Shown here in pieces: positions 15,881 through 24,817 of a DNA stretch of 64,000 nt. The first letter of the stretch is position 1. Each line of letters starts with the position of its first letter. The DNA lies in the NCBI RefSeq assembly GCF_002799155.1, contig NZ_NERD01000002.1, positions 4,202,501 through 4,266,500 on the forward strand, read 5' to 3'. This DNA comes from Stenotrophomonas maltophilia. Its GTDB lineage: Bacteria > Pseudomonadota > Gammaproteobacteria > Xanthomonadales > Xanthomonadaceae. Position numbers and translations under genes: made by a program. Under the pieces are notes generated by a model, which saw nothing but the letters and a program-made list of their open reading frames with translations, was not told where the DNA came from and searched no databases.

Positions 15881-18151
15881 TCAGAACTTCGCGGTGAACT
15901 CCACGCCCCAGGTACGCGGCTCGTTGAGGAAGCCGGTCAGGTTGTTGAAGTCGATCGCGCCGACCACGCGGGTCTGGTTGGTCAGGTTGCGGCCGAACAC
16001 CGCCACATCGTACTGGCCGTAATCCCAGTTGTAGCCCAGGCGCAGGCCGCCTTCCAGCGAACTACGGCCGCGGAATTCCGGCGACTCGTAGATGAAGAAG
16101 TTCACCGCACTGCGGTAGGCCCAGTCGGTGTAGGCATACAGCTCGCTGCCATCGCTGAGCGGGAAGCCGACGCGCAGGGTCGCGTTGTGGATCCACTTCG
16201 GCGCCTGCGGCAGCGGGTTGCCGTTGACCAGCGCATAGGTGCCACCGTTGATGACGGTGGTCGGGTCGTTGATGGTGCAACCACCGCCGCAGATCGCCAC
16301 CGCCAGGTCCTTGTCCTTGATCTCGGTGTCGTTGTAGCTGCTGCCGAAGGTCAGCAGCACGTTGTCGGCCAGGTAGGCTTCCAGGTCCAGCTCCACGCCC
16401 TGCCCGATGGTCTTGTCGGCGTTGAGCAGGGTGGCGGTGTTGTTGGTGCCACCCACCGCGATCAACTGCTGGCCATCCACGTCGTAGCGGAACACGCTCA
16501 GGCCCAGGCGTGCGCGGCGTTCGAACAGGTCAGCCTTGATGCCCGCTTCGTACGAGATCACCTTCTCCGAATCGGCCTGCGACAGGCCCGGCGCGAAGGC
16601 CAGCCGTCCCTGGATCGACGGTGCGCGGAAACCCTTGGCTACGCGGGCGTAGGCGTTGATGTCGTCGGTCAGCTTGTAGACGCCGCTGAGATCCCAGCTG
16701 ACGTCGTTGACGTCGGTATTGGCCAGGTACGGGCCGCTGACCGGGGTACCAAACGGAACAGCCTGCAGCACGCTGGCACTGAAGTCCTTCTTGTCCTGCG
16801 TGTAGCGCACGCCGGCACGCAGCTTGAAGCGGTCGGTGACGTCGAAGTCACCCGAGGCGAACACCGCCCAGGCCTTGTTGCGCTGGTTCTGCACCACGTG
16901 GCCGGTCTGCGGGTTCCCCGGAGCCAGCGAGTCGTAGTTGAAGTTGTTGATGGTCACGTCCTCATCGAAATAGAAGACGCCGGCCTGCCAGTCGAAGCGG
17001 CCCCATTCGTTGGACTCGATGCGGACTTCCTGCGTCCACTGGCGGTGGTGCGGCAGGCCATCGGCCGACTCGGACGAGAACGGAATCAGGCCCGGGCCCG
17101 AATTGCCCGCACCCAGGAACGCCGCGCCGTAGCCACCGTCGATGTCGCCGCGGTTGAGCGATTCAGCGGTTTCATAGCCGGTGATCGAGTGCAGGGTCAC
17201 CGAGCCGAGATTCCACTGCAGGCGGGCGCTGCCACCCCAGGTCTCCAGATCGGAGAAGTTGACGCCATCGTTGGCAACCTTGTCGCGGTCGAAGTTCTCG
17301 ACCAGCGAATTGCCACCCTTCTGGATGATGTTGGCGCGGAACAGGCGGGCGGTCCCGTTGAGCTTGCGCTTGTGCAGATTGAACAGCGCTTCGAAATCAT
17401 CGCCTTCGTACAGGAACTGCACGCGGCCAGCGGCCTCGTCGTAGCCTTCGAAGCCGCTGTTGGGAGCGCCGACACGAGTGTTGTCGACCCAGTCATCGCG
17501 GCGCTGGTAGATCGCCGAGACGCGTGCCGACCAACGGTCGGTCAGCGGGCCGCCGTAGGCACCCTGCACGTTCCAGCTGTTGTAGCTGCCATAGCCCACG
17601 CGCACGTAGCCGTCGGCATCCTGCGACGGACGCGCCGAATCGAACTTGACCACACCGGCCGGTGTGTTGCGGCCGAACAGCGTGCCCTGCGGGCCACGCA
17701 GCACTTCCACGTTGGCCAGGTCGAACAGCGGGAAGCCCTTCAGCAGCGGGCTTTCCTGCACCACGTCGTCGTACACCAGCGACACCGGTTGCGACGCGTT
17801 GAGATCGAAGTCGGTGTTGCCCAGGCCGCGGATGTAGAAGCGCGGGAAGGCACGACCGTAGGACGACTCGATGTTGAGGCTGGGCACGCGTGCGGCCAGG
17901 AAGCGGATGTCATCGCCGGCGGAGCCGAGCACGTCCAGCTTCTCGCCCTGGATCGCGCTGACCGCGACCGGCACGTCCTTGGCGTTCTCGACGCGGCGCT
18001 GCGCGGTCACCTGCAGGGTGTCGAGGGCAACCGGATCCTTGGCAGCGGGAGTTTCCTGGGCGGCTGCTACCAGCGGCAACAGGGCGGAAAGGGCGGCAAC
18101 GAGGGGGCGCGCGACCGGAAGGCGGCCACGGGAAGTGCGGGTCGGGGACAT
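15881..18151 (-). CDS. TonB-dependent outer-membrane receptor
   Basis: Gated outer-membrane porin that imports a ligand, probably an iron complex, using TonB energy. The 756 residues have a signal peptide (LVAALSALLPLVAAAQ), a TonB-box-like DTLQVTAQRR near 45, a plug domain with VPSLNIESS, FYIRGLGNTDF and VEVLRGPQGTLFGRNTPAG, then a beta barrel ending in an aromatic-rich strand with C-terminal Phe (GVEFTAKF). The ATG at 18151 was chosen to give the signal peptide; a longer frame exists upstream. The ligand is unknown. The tonB-exb genes at 40.6-43 kb would power it. Confidence 0.9.
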   Translation of the reverse strand: MSPTRTSRGRLPVARPLVAALSALLPLVAAAQETPAAKDPVALDTLQVTAQRRVENAKDVPVAVSAIQGEKLDVLGSAGDDIRFLAARVPSLNIESSYGRAFPRFYIRGLGNTDFDLNASQPVSLVYDDVVQESPLLKGFPLFDLANVEVLRGPQGTLFGRNTPAGVVKFDSARPSQDADGYVRVGYGSYNSWNVQGAYGGPLTDRWSARVSAIYQRRDDWVDNTRVGAPNSGFEGYDEAAGRVQFLYEGDDFEALFNLHKRKLNGTARLFRANIIQKGGNSLVENFDRDKVANDGVNFSDLETWGGSARLQWNLGSVTLHSITGYETAESLNRGDIDGGYGAAFLGAGNSGPGLIPFSSESADGLPHHRQWTQEVRIESNEWGRFDWQAGVFYFDEDVTINNFNYDSLAPGNPQTGHVVQNQRNKAWAVFASGDFDVTDRFKLRAGVRYTQDKKDFSASVLQAVPFGTPVSGPYLANTDVNDVSWDLSGVYKLTDDINAYARVAKGFRAPSIQGRLAFAPGLSQADSEKVISYEAGIKADLFERRARLGLSVFRYDVDGQQLIAVGGTNNTATLLNADKTIGQGVELDLEAYLADNVLLTFGSSYNDTEIKDKDLAVAICGGGCTINDPTTVINGGTYALVNGNPLPQAPKWIHNATLRVGFPLSDGSELYAYTDWAYRSAVNFFIYESPEFRGRSSLEGGLRLGYNWDYGQYDVAVFGRNLTNQTRVVGAIDFNNLTGFLNEPRTWGVEFTAKF

Positions 18152-18310
18152 GGCGGTAGGCTGTGTTTGGAGGGGTGGTAAAACGGCGCTACCAGATAAT
18201 TGTTGCAATACAGCACCTGCCCCGCAAATGCCGGCCGTTCATGGCCCCGTCGCCCCGGCCCCCACGCGCTCGCTAGACTCGGGATTTTCCAGCCCTGTGG
18301 AGCCGCCGCA

Positions 18311-19324
18311 ATGACCCAGTGGTACTTCCATGCCTCCCCCCAGGCCGAGCGTATCGGCCCGCTTGATGACGAGGCCGCGCGCCGCTACGCGCAGGCCAAT
18401 CCACGCGCCCTGGCCTGGTGCCAGGGCATGAGCGGGTGGACCTCGATTGCCGAGGTGCCCGAACTTCAGTCCGCGGCCCCGGGCATGCCCAACACCCCGC
18501 CGCCGGTCCCCGCCGCCAGCGGCCGCGCCGACGACATCGAATTCCGCATCGTCGGCCATGAGATGCAGTTCGTCGAGATCGAGCTCGACCCCGGTGAGAG
18601 CGCCATTGCCGAGGCTGGCGCACTGATGTTCAAGGACGCCACCGTGCAGATGGATACGGTGTTCGGCGCCGCCAACGGCGACCAGGGCGGCGGCTTGATG
18701 GGCAAGGTGATGGCCGCCGGCAAGCGGGTGCTGACCGGCGAGAGCCTGTTCGCCACCGTCTACACCCAGAGCGGCCACGGCAAGGGCAAGGTCGCCTTCG
18801 CCGCGCCCTACCCCGGCACCGTACTGGCAATGAAGCTGGACCAGCATGGCGGCCGACTGATCTGCCAGAAGGACAGTTTCCTAGCCGGCGCGCGCGGCGT
18901 GCAGATCGGCGTCCAGTTCCAGCGCAAGATCATGACCGGGCTGTTCGGTGGCGAAGGCTTCATCATGCAGAAGCTGGAGGGCGACGGCTGGGTGTTCATC
19001 CACGCCGGTGGCTGCGTGGTCGAGCGCGAGCTGGCTGCGGGTGAGCGCCTGGACGTGGATACCGGATGCGTGGTGGCCTACCACCCCAGCGTGGACATGG
19101 ACGTGCGCCGGGTCGCCGGCATCAAGAGCATGCTGTTCGGCGGCGAAGGCGTTTTCCTGGCTACGCTGACCGGTCCGGGAAAGGTCTGGCTGCAGTCGCT
19201 GCCGTTCTCGCGCCTGGCCGGCCGCATGTGGATGGCCGCACCGCAGGGCGGTGCCCAGAACCGTGGCGAAGGCTCGGTGCTGGGCGGCCTGGGCCGGATG
19301 CTGGACGGCGACAACCGGTTCTGA
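18311..19324 (+). CDS. AIM24/TIGR00266 family protein with N-terminal GYF_2 domain
   Basis: 337-residue cytosolic protein of unknown function. Residues 1-55 form a GYF_2-type domain (QWYFHASPQAERIGPLDD, then GWTSIAEVP). A Pro-rich linker leads to the AIM24 beta-sandwich with the typical QFVEIELDPGESAIAEAG, GLMGKVMAAGKRVLTGE, FLAGARGV and LFGGEGFIM repeats. Bacterial AIM24 proteins are often linked to membrane or stress functions, but no reaction is known. It stands alone, followed by a paired SMAG-like repeat. Confidence 0.88.
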   Translation: MTQWYFHASPQAERIGPLDDEAARRYAQANPRALAWCQGMSGWTSIAEVPELQSAAPGMPNTPPPVPAASGRADDIEFRIVGHEMQFVEIELDPGESAIAEAGALMFKDATVQMDTVFGAANGDQGGGLMGKVMAAGKRVLTGESLFATVYTQSGHGKGKVAFAAPYPGTVLAMKLDQHGGRLICQKDSFLAGARGVQIGVQFQRKIMTGLFGGEGFIMQKLEGDGWVFIHAGGCVVERELAAGERLDVDTGCVVAYHPSVDMDVRRVAGIKSMLFGGEGVFLATLTGPGKVWLQSLPFSRLAGRMWMAAPQGGAQNRGEGSVLGGLGRMLDGDNRF

Positions 19325-19336
19325 CCACAGGATCCC

Positions 19337-19399
19337 GGTGGGTGCCGACCTTGGTCGGCACTGGAATCTGCGCGTGCCGACCAAGGTCGGCACCTACCG
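19337..19399. repeat. Paired, inverted SMAG-like repeats
   Basis: Two REP-like units face each other: GGTGGGTGCCGACC with its complement at 19337-19361, and the inverted copy 19374-19399, which reads GGTAGGTGCCGACC on the minus strand. Each folds by itself (GTGCCGACC stem) and the pair can fold as one long hairpin. Confidence 0.8.
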
Positions 19400-19503
19400 G
19401 GCCCCCCTTCCTGAATGGGCGAGGCTCCCCACCCTGCCCGCCCCGCCACGGCTTCGGTATGCTGGCGCCCTTTCCTGAATCCGGCGCCGCGAGCGCACTG
19501 CCG

Positions 19504-20496
19504 ATGAGCCTGTTCCGCCCCCGCCTGCTGCTGTCCGTCGCCCTGATCGGCCTGCTGGCCGGCTGCGGTGGCGACCCGGTCCGCCCCTCCCCGCCGCCGG
19601 CGCCGACCGTGGTGCCGCAGGCCAAGCCGATCAGGATCGGCATCGCCCTTGGCGGCGGCGCGGCCAAGGGCTTCGCCCACATCGGCGTGATCAAGATGCT
19701 GGAAGCCAACGGCTTCGAGCCGGCCGTGGTTTCCGGCACCAGCGCCGGCAGCGTGGTCGGTGCGCTGTATGCCAGCGGCATGGACGCCTTCCAGATGCAG
19801 AGCAAGGCGGTCGCGCTGGACGAAGCCAGCATCCGCGACGTGCGCCTGTTCTCCGGTGGCCTGGTGCAGGGCCAGAAACTGCAGGACTACGTCAACGAGC
19901 AGGTCGCCAACCGTCCCGCCGAGCGCCTGAAGAAGCCGTTCGCAGCTGTCGCCACCCAGCTGGAAACCGGCGAGCGCGCGATCTTCGTGCGCGGCAACGT
20001 CGGCCAGGCGGTGCGCGCGTCAAGCAGCATCCCCGGCGTGTTCGAACCGGTGAAGATCGGTGGCCGCAACTACATCGACGGTGGCGTGGTCAGTCCGGTG
20101 CCGGTGGACGCTGCGCGCCAGCTCGGCGCCGACTTCGTGATTGCCGTCGACATCTCCAGCAAGGCCAGCGGCAAGGCGCCGACGGACATGCTGGGCATTG
20201 TCAACCAGTCCATCTCGATCATGGGCCAGCGCCTGGGCGAGCAGGAACTGGCGCGCGCCGACATCGTCATCCGCCCGAAGGTGCTGGACATCGGCGCTGC
20301 CGATTTCAGCCAGCGCGGCACCGCGATCCTGGAAGGCGAAAAGGCCGCGATGGCGGCCATGCCGCAGATCCGCGCGAAGATCCAGCAGCTGCAGCGTGCA
20401 CGCGCCGCCGCAGTAGCGCCGGCGCCGGTGGCCGCACCCAAGTGCGAAGAACCCTCGCGCCTGGGCAAGCTGATGGGCCGCAAGGACAAGTGCTGA
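19504..20496 (+). CDS. Patatin-like phospholipase lipoprotein
   Basis: Serine hydrolase of the RssA/YlbK patatin group, probably acting on membrane lipids from the periplasmic face. The 330 residues have a lipoprotein signal ending at Cys21 (LLAGC), a Pro-rich linker, the oxyanion loop GGGAAKG at 50-56, the nucleophile motif GTSAG with Ser80, and DGG at 192-194 with catalytic Asp192. Both dyad residues are intact. The C-terminal tail is Ala-rich and basic. It is monocistronic and convergent with the Lrp-type regulator. Confidence 0.9.
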   Translation: MSLFRPRLLLSVALIGLLAGCGGDPVRPSPPPAPTVVPQAKPIRIGIALGGGAAKGFAHIGVIKMLEANGFEPAVVSGTSAGSVVGALYASGMDAFQMQSKAVALDEASIRDVRLFSGGLVQGQKLQDYVNEQVANRPAERLKKPFAAVATQLETGERAIFVRGNVGQAVRASSSIPGVFEPVKIGGRNYIDGGVVSPVPVDAARQLGADFVIAVDISSKASGKAPTDMLGIVNQSISIMGQRLGEQELARADIVIRPKVLDIGAADFSQRGTAILEGEKAAMAAMPQIRAKIQQLQRARAAAVAPAPVAAPKCEEPSRLGKLMGRKDKC

Positions 20497-20511
20497 TCCA
20501 TTGATGCCTGG

Positions 20512-20531
20512 CCACCGGGCACGCCCGGTGG
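20512..20531. terminator. Hairpin between convergent genes
   Basis: 8-bp arms CCACCGGG and CCCGGTGG with a 4-base loop, between the patatin stop and the end of the Lrp-type gene. No T-run is seen. Confidence 0.4.
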
Positions 20532-20535
20532 TCGC

Positions 20536-21021
20536 TCAGGACTCCAGCTGCGACAGTGGCAACGCCTGGAAGCCCTTCACCGTGCGCAGCACGAAGCTGG
20601 AATTGGCGTCGGCCACGCCACCGGCGTTGAGCAGCCGGTCCAGCAGGAAGTGCGAAAAGTGCTCCAGGTCGCGCACGTAGACGTGCAGCAGGTAGTCCAT
20701 GTCGCCGGTCAGTGCATGGCAGGCCACCACTTCATCCCAGCCCTGCACGCTGTCCACGAAGTGGCCGATGGCGGCCTGATCGTGCTTTTCCAGCTGAACG
20801 CGCACGAAGGCCTGCAGGCCCAGCCGGAGCTGCCGTGGCTCCAGCCGCGCGCCGTAGCCGACGATCACGCCCTCGCTTTCCAGCCGCTGCAGGCGGCGCA
20901 GGCAGGCCGAGGGTGAGAGATTCACCCGCGTCGCCAGCTCGGCGTTGGTGGCGCGCCCATCCCGCTGGATTTCAGCCAGCAGGCGTATATCCGTGCGATC
21001 GAACTGGACTTCTCCGGCCAT
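20536..21021 (-). CDS. Lrp/AsnC family transcriptional regulator
   Basis: DNA-binding regulator of amino acid metabolism. The 161 residues have the N-terminal helix-turn-helix (DIRLLAEIQRDGRATNAEL, then VNLSPSACLRRLQRLE) and the C-terminal RAM ligand domain (VACHALTGDMDYLLHVYVRD). It is divergent from phhA across 125 bases holding three dyads, so it probably controls phhA in response to Phe or Tyr and perhaps itself. That assignment rests on position and family habit. Confidence 0.9.
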   Translation of the reverse strand: MAGEVQFDRTDIRLLAEIQRDGRATNAELATRVNLSPSACLRRLQRLESEGVIVGYGARLEPRQLRLGLQAFVRVQLEKHDQAAIGHFVDSVQGWDEVVACHALTGDMDYLLHVYVRDLEHFSHFLLDRLLNAGGVADANSSFVLRTVKGFQALPLSQLES

Positions 21022-21101
21022 TGTTGCCCCGCAACATGGTGAGTACGCAAGGATATTGCGCCAACAATGTCAATCGACGCAACTTTTGCAACCCTGTTGC
21101 G
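21022..21101. promoter_or_regulatory. Candidate Lrp-type operator dyads upstream of phhA
   Basis: Three dyads made of TTGC/GCAA half-sites lie between the divergent genes: TGTTGC-CCC-GCAACA at 21022-21036, ATTG-N6-CAAT at 21055-21068, and CGCAAC-N12-GTTGCG at 21078-21101 with an internal TTGCAA. The first touches the regulator's own start codon. Their spacing fits multi-site Lrp/AsnC binding; binding itself is inferred. Confidence 0.5.
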
Positions 21102-21146
21102 CGCGCCCTGCCCTAGCATCGTGGGTATCCCATCCAGGAGTGCCCC

Positions 21147-22040
21147 ATGGACCTCGCCCAGCCCCGCCGCGTCGAACACCAGCAGACCGACAAGGGCTAC
21201 GTGCCGGTGTACACCACCGCGCTCGTCGAGCAGCCGTGGGACACCTACAGCGCCGACGACCACGCCACCTGGAGCACGCTGTACCAGCGCCAGCGCGAAC
21301 TGCTGGTCGGCCGCGCCTGCCAGGAGTTCCTGGATGCACAGGACGAGATGGGCATGAGCGCTCACATGATTCCGCGCTTCGACCAGCTCAACGAAGTACT
21401 GGGCGCGGCCACCGGCTGGACCCTGGTCGGCGTCGAAGGCCTGCTGCCGGAACTGGATTTCTTCGACCACCTGGCCAACCGCCGATTCCCGGTGACCTGG
21501 TGGATCCGTCGCCCGGACCAGATCGACTACATCGCCGAACCGGACCTGTTCCACGATCTGTTCGGCCATGTGCCGCTGCTGATGAACCCGGTGTTCGCCG
21601 ACTACATGGAGGCGTACGGCCGTGGCGGCGTCAAAGCCCACGCGATCGGCCCGGACGCGCTGCAGAACCTGACCCGCCTGTACTGGTACACGGTGGAGTT
21701 CGGCCTGATCGATACGCCCGACGGCCTGCGCATCTACGGCGCCGGCATCGTGTCGTCGAAGGGCGAGTCGCTGTACTCGCTGGAATCGGCCGCGCCCAAC
21801 CGCATCGGTTTCGACCTGCAGCGGATCATGCGCACCAAGTACCGCATCGACACCTTCCAGAAGACCTACTTCGTCATCGACAGCTTCGAACAGCTGATGC
21901 AGGCGACGTCACCGGACTTCACCCCGATCTACGCAGCACTGGCTGATCAGGCGCATCTGCCGGCGGGCGATGTGCAGGGCGATGACCGCGTGTTCCAGGC
22001 CGGCACCGGCGAAGGCTGGGCTGACGGCGGCGACGTGTAA
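21147..22040 (+). CDS. phhA: Phenylalanine 4-monooxygenase
   Basis: Pterin- and iron-dependent hydroxylase turning phenylalanine into tyrosine. The 297 residues match the bacterial enzyme. The iron ligands are His136 and His141 in the DLFHDLFGHVP block, with Glu184 in YWYTVEFGL. TGWTLVGVEGL and RRFPVTWWIR form the pterin and substrate region. A CCAGGAG ribosome site precedes the ATG. It is divergent from an Lrp-type regulator. A strong hairpin follows the stop. Aromatic aminotransferase at 33.2 kb could take the tyrosine further. Confidence 0.96.
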   Translation: MDLAQPRRVEHQQTDKGYVPVYTTALVEQPWDTYSADDHATWSTLYQRQRELLVGRACQEFLDAQDEMGMSAHMIPRFDQLNEVLGAATGWTLVGVEGLLPELDFFDHLANRRFPVTWWIRRPDQIDYIAEPDLFHDLFGHVPLLMNPVFADYMEAYGRGGVKAHAIGPDALQNLTRLYWYTVEFGLIDTPDGLRIYGAGIVSSKGESLYSLESAAPNRIGFDLQRIMRTKYRIDTFQKTYFVIDSFEQLMQATSPDFTPIYAALADQAHLPAGDVQGDDRVFQAGTGEGWADGGDV

Positions 22041-22064
22041 GCGCTCAGCGCACACGGTTTCGTA

Positions 22065-22098
22065 CTGAAAACGGCGCGCCTTGGTGCGCCGTTTTCAG
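22065..22098 (+). terminator. Terminator after phhA
   Basis: A 16-bp perfect stem (CTGAAAACGGCGCGCC, inverted after TT) ends in GTTTTCAG. It lies between convergent phhA and the LacI-type gene and works in either direction. Confidence 0.75.
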
Positions 22099-22146
22099 TG
22101 CTGCCTGCACCATCCTGTCGCAACGGTGCAGGCAAGGGCAGGGCAG

Positions 22147-23202
22147 TCAACCGTCAATGGCCCTGCAGGAACCGCGCACCATCAGTTGCGGATGCACGCT
22201 GGCCGCGGTCGGTGCATCCGGCACATCGGTCTGCACCAGCATCGCGGCAGCCATCCGGCCAATGTCGGAGACGTGGCGGCGTACCGACGTCAGCGGCGGC
22301 CACAGCCGCGATGCCAGCGGGCTGTCGTCGTAACTGACGATCGACAACTGCTGCGGCACTGCGATGCCTGCACGCAATGCCACCTGGTACACGCCTGCGG
22401 CCATTTCATCGTTGCCGGCGAAGATCGCACTGGGGCGTTGGTCGCCCATCAGCAGGCGTTCGGCGGCATGCACGCCGGACTCGAACGTGTCGCCCGCCTC
22501 CAGCACGCGTTCTCCCGGCAGGGTCAGGCCGACCTGGGCCAGCCGATCAAGGAAGCCATGGGCCCGCTCGCGGGCAGTACGCCGGTCACCGGGGCCGGCA
22601 ATCACTGCGATATCGCGATGGCCCAGCGAGAGCAGGTAGCCCGCAGCCGCGGCGGCACCATCGCGATCATGGGTGACCACTGCCTGTGCTTCGTCGTCCG
22701 AGGCATGCGCGCTGATGCGGATGTAGCGGCAGTCGATCGCGTCCAGCATCTGCGACAGCGCCACCGACTCGGAGGCGCGCGGGCCGAGGATCACGCCATG
22801 CAGCTTCTGCTGCTGCACGAAGCGGCGCACGCCGTCGGCGCAGTCCGGATCCCCGCTGTCGCACGGGTGCACCACCAGTTCATAACCAGTGCCGCGAAGC
22901 GCTTCCAGCGCGCCGTGCTGCAGGTCGACAATGCATTGGGCGCCCGGGTCGTCATACACCAGGCCGATCAGGAAGGAGCGGCGGAACGCGAGTCCGCGCG
23001 CCAGCGGGTCGGGCACGTAACCGACCTCGCGCATCAACGCCTCGACCTTGTCGCGGGTGTCTTTACGCACCAGCGGCGAGTTGTTGATGATTCTTGAAAC
23101 CGTTTTCTTGGAAACTCCCGACAGTCGTGCGATGTCGTTGATCGTGGCAGCCTTGCCCTTCGATGCCGGCAACGCGGCATCGCTGATATTTCGCACTGAC
23201 AT
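22147..23202 (-). CDS. LacI family transcriptional regulator
   Basis: Sugar- or metabolite-responsive repressor of 351 residues. The helix-turn-helix is at about 20-40 (TINDIARLSGVSKKTVSRII), followed by the hinge helix (YVPDPLARGL) and a periplasmic-binding-protein-like sensor domain (LIGLVYDDP ... AIFAGNDEMAAGVYQVA ... LSIVSYDDSPLA). No sugar gene is adjacent; the divergent neighbour is a cysteine dioxygenase-like gene, so the target is unknown. Similar xanthomonad LacI proteins control sugar-uptake systems located elsewhere. Confidence 0.88.
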   Translation of the reverse strand: MSVRNISDAALPASKGKAATINDIARLSGVSKKTVSRIINNSPLVRKDTRDKVEALMREVGYVPDPLARGLAFRRSFLIGLVYDDPGAQCIVDLQHGALEALRGTGYELVVHPCDSGDPDCADGVRRFVQQQKLHGVILGPRASESVALSQMLDAIDCRYIRISAHASDDEAQAVVTHDRDGAAAAAGYLLSLGHRDIAVIAGPGDRRTARERAHGFLDRLAQVGLTLPGERVLEAGDTFESGVHAAERLLMGDQRPSAIFAGNDEMAAGVYQVALRAGIAVPQQLSIVSYDDSPLASRLWPPLTSVRRHVSDIGRMAAAMLVQTDVPDAPTAASVHPQLMVRGSCRAIDG

Positions 23203-23442
23203 GTATAGAACCAGGTAAGTCGGAGAATTCTAGCCTTGCGCCCGTCGGGCGCGAAGTTGCGGAATGTCGCAGCGGATCTCAATCGTGTCGTGTTCGACCC
23301 GTTTTGTTGCGCGAGGTTCCATTGTGATCGCTCTACTGCCTCTGCATCTGAACCATTCTTCCGCGCATGTTCACCCTGAATGCAGACGCGACGCGCGCGA
23401 ACGCCAACATTCCCTTAACCATGCTCCGCTACAGTCAGGTGC

Positions 23443-24033
23443 ATGGACCTGCAGACTTCTCCGTATCCGCCGTTCCGTGGCCGCGACCGGTTGATCGCCG
23501 CAGTCGACGCGGCGGTAACCTCCGGTGATGCCGGTCGGATCACCGCCGACCTGCAGCTGGCGCTGCAGGAAGCCATAACCGACAGCCGCATCGAGTTGCC
23601 CGAATGCGTGCATCGGCCGGTCAGTGATCATTACGCGCGACGTCCGCTGTACCACAGCCGCGAACACGGCTACAGCGTGATTGCCATGAGCTGGGGCCCA
23701 GGGCAGGGCACGCCGCTGCACGACCACGATGCCATGTGGTGTGTGGAGGGAGTGTGGTTGGGCGAGCTGGAGATCACCCGTTACGAGCTGCTGGAGCGCG
23801 CCGGCGAGCGCTGGCGTTTCCACCGCCACGCCGCGCTGCGCGGGGGCTGCGGCAGTGCTGGCAGCCTGATCCCGCCGCACGAATACCACACCCTGCGCAA
23901 CGCCAGCGATGACGCACTGGCGATCTCGGTGCACGTGTACGAGGCGCAGATGGAACGGTCGGCGGTGTTCGATCCGCTGGGCGGTGGCTGGTACCAGCGT
24001 CGCATCCAGGCATTGCAGGCCGACCCGGCCTGA
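23443..24033 (+). CDS. Cysteine dioxygenase-like cupin
   Basis: Probable thiol dioxygenase oxidising cysteine, or a related thiol, to a sulfinic acid. The 196 residues have the cupin motif with His93 and His95 (PLHDHDAMWC), Cys100 spaced from the second His as Cys93 is in mammalian enzymes, a third ligand in HTLRN (His149), and HVY at 164-166 matching the His-x-Tyr of the family. That would allow the Cys-Tyr crosslink, which many bacterial members lack. The substrate is not certain from sequence. The gene is single and 120 bases upstream of eda. Confidence 0.8.
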   Translation: MDLQTSPYPPFRGRDRLIAAVDAAVTSGDAGRITADLQLALQEAITDSRIELPECVHRPVSDHYARRPLYHSREHGYSVIAMSWGPGQGTPLHDHDAMWCVEGVWLGELEITRYELLERAGERWRFHRHAALRGGCGSAGSLIPPHEYHTLRNASDDALAISVHVYEAQMERSAVFDPLGGGWYQRRIQALQADPA

Positions 24034-24153
24034 GCCGAGGGCCTGCGGGGCGGGGCTCCGCCAGCACCTTCCGGAGCCACGTGGCATCATGCGCCGCTGC
24101 GCTGCCGGACCCGGCGGCGATCCGCGATGCCCCGTCGGGCAAGGAGCAAGACC

Positions 24154-24792
24154 ATGTCCAGCGCTGATCCGCGCCTGCGCGCGCTGTTGAAGCTGGCACC
24201 GGTGATCCCGGTGTACACCCCCGAAGATGTGAATGAAGCGGTCGAAGTGGCCCAGGCGCTGTTCCGCGGTGGCCTGCCGGTGATCGAGGTGACGCTGCGC
24301 ACGCCGCAGGCGCTGGATGCGATCAAGGCGATGGTCGAGGCTGTGCCGGATGCCGTGATCGGCGCCGGCACCGTACTCGACGCCGTGCAGATGCAGGCGG
24401 CGAAGCAGGCCGGTGCGCGTTTCGCGGTGTCCCCCGGTGCCACGCCGACGCTGTATGCCGCTGCACGCGACGCCGACCTGCCGTACCTGCCCGGTGCCGC
24501 CACCGCCTCGGACCTGATCCAGGGCCTCGAGCACGGCTTGGACACCTTCAAGTTCTTCCCGGCGGTGCAGGCCGGTGGCGCTGCGCTGCTGGCGGCCTTG
24601 CACGGTCCGTTCGCCGATGTGCGCTTCTGCCCGACCGGCGGCATCAGCGCGCAGACCGCGCCGCAGTTCCTGCACCTGCCCAACGTGCTGTGCGTGGGCG
24701 GTTCGTGGCTGACCACGCCGGCGCTGCTGCAGACCCGCGACTGGGAGGCGATCGAGCGCCTGGCCCGCGAAGCGTCCGTGCTGGCCAGCTGA
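24154..24792 (+). CDS. eda: 2-keto-3-deoxy-6-phosphogluconate aldolase
   Basis: Splits KDPG into pyruvate and glyceraldehyde-3-phosphate in the Entner-Doudoroff pathway. The 212 residues carry the catalytic Glu45 in IEVTLRT, the GAGTVLD strand, SPGATPTL, and the Schiff-base Lys133 in TFKFFPA, then CPTGGI. The ATG at 24154 has AAGGAG 7 bases upstream, so I prefer it to an in-frame start 27 bases earlier. edd, glk and zwf are not next to it here, so this copy stands apart from the usual cluster. Confidence 0.93.
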   Translation: MSSADPRLRALLKLAPVIPVYTPEDVNEAVEVAQALFRGGLPVIEVTLRTPQALDAIKAMVEAVPDAVIGAGTVLDAVQMQAAKQAGARFAVSPGATPTLYAAARDADLPYLPGAATASDLIQGLEHGLDTFKFFPAVQAGGAALLAALHGPFADVRFCPTGGISAQTAPQFLHLPNVLCVGGSWLTTPALLQTRDWEAIERLAREASVLAS

Positions 24793-24817
24793 ACCCGCTC
24801 CGCGAATCTTCAAAGGT

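Noticed and set aside
16880..16900. CCACGTGG as a further parS site
   Set aside because: Only the 8-base centre matches; the outer arms do not. The same is true near 28645.
18152..18215. Possible Fur box (GATAATTGTTGCAAT) upstream of the first TonB-dependent receptor
   Set aside because: It matches only part of the 19-base Fur consensus and is not repeated, so I did not call it.
23088..23110. AAACCGTTTTC-like palindrome that resembles a LacI-family operator
   Set aside because: It lies inside the helix-turn-helix coding part of the LacI-type gene, where the codons for SKKTVSRII give it. No operator is needed there.
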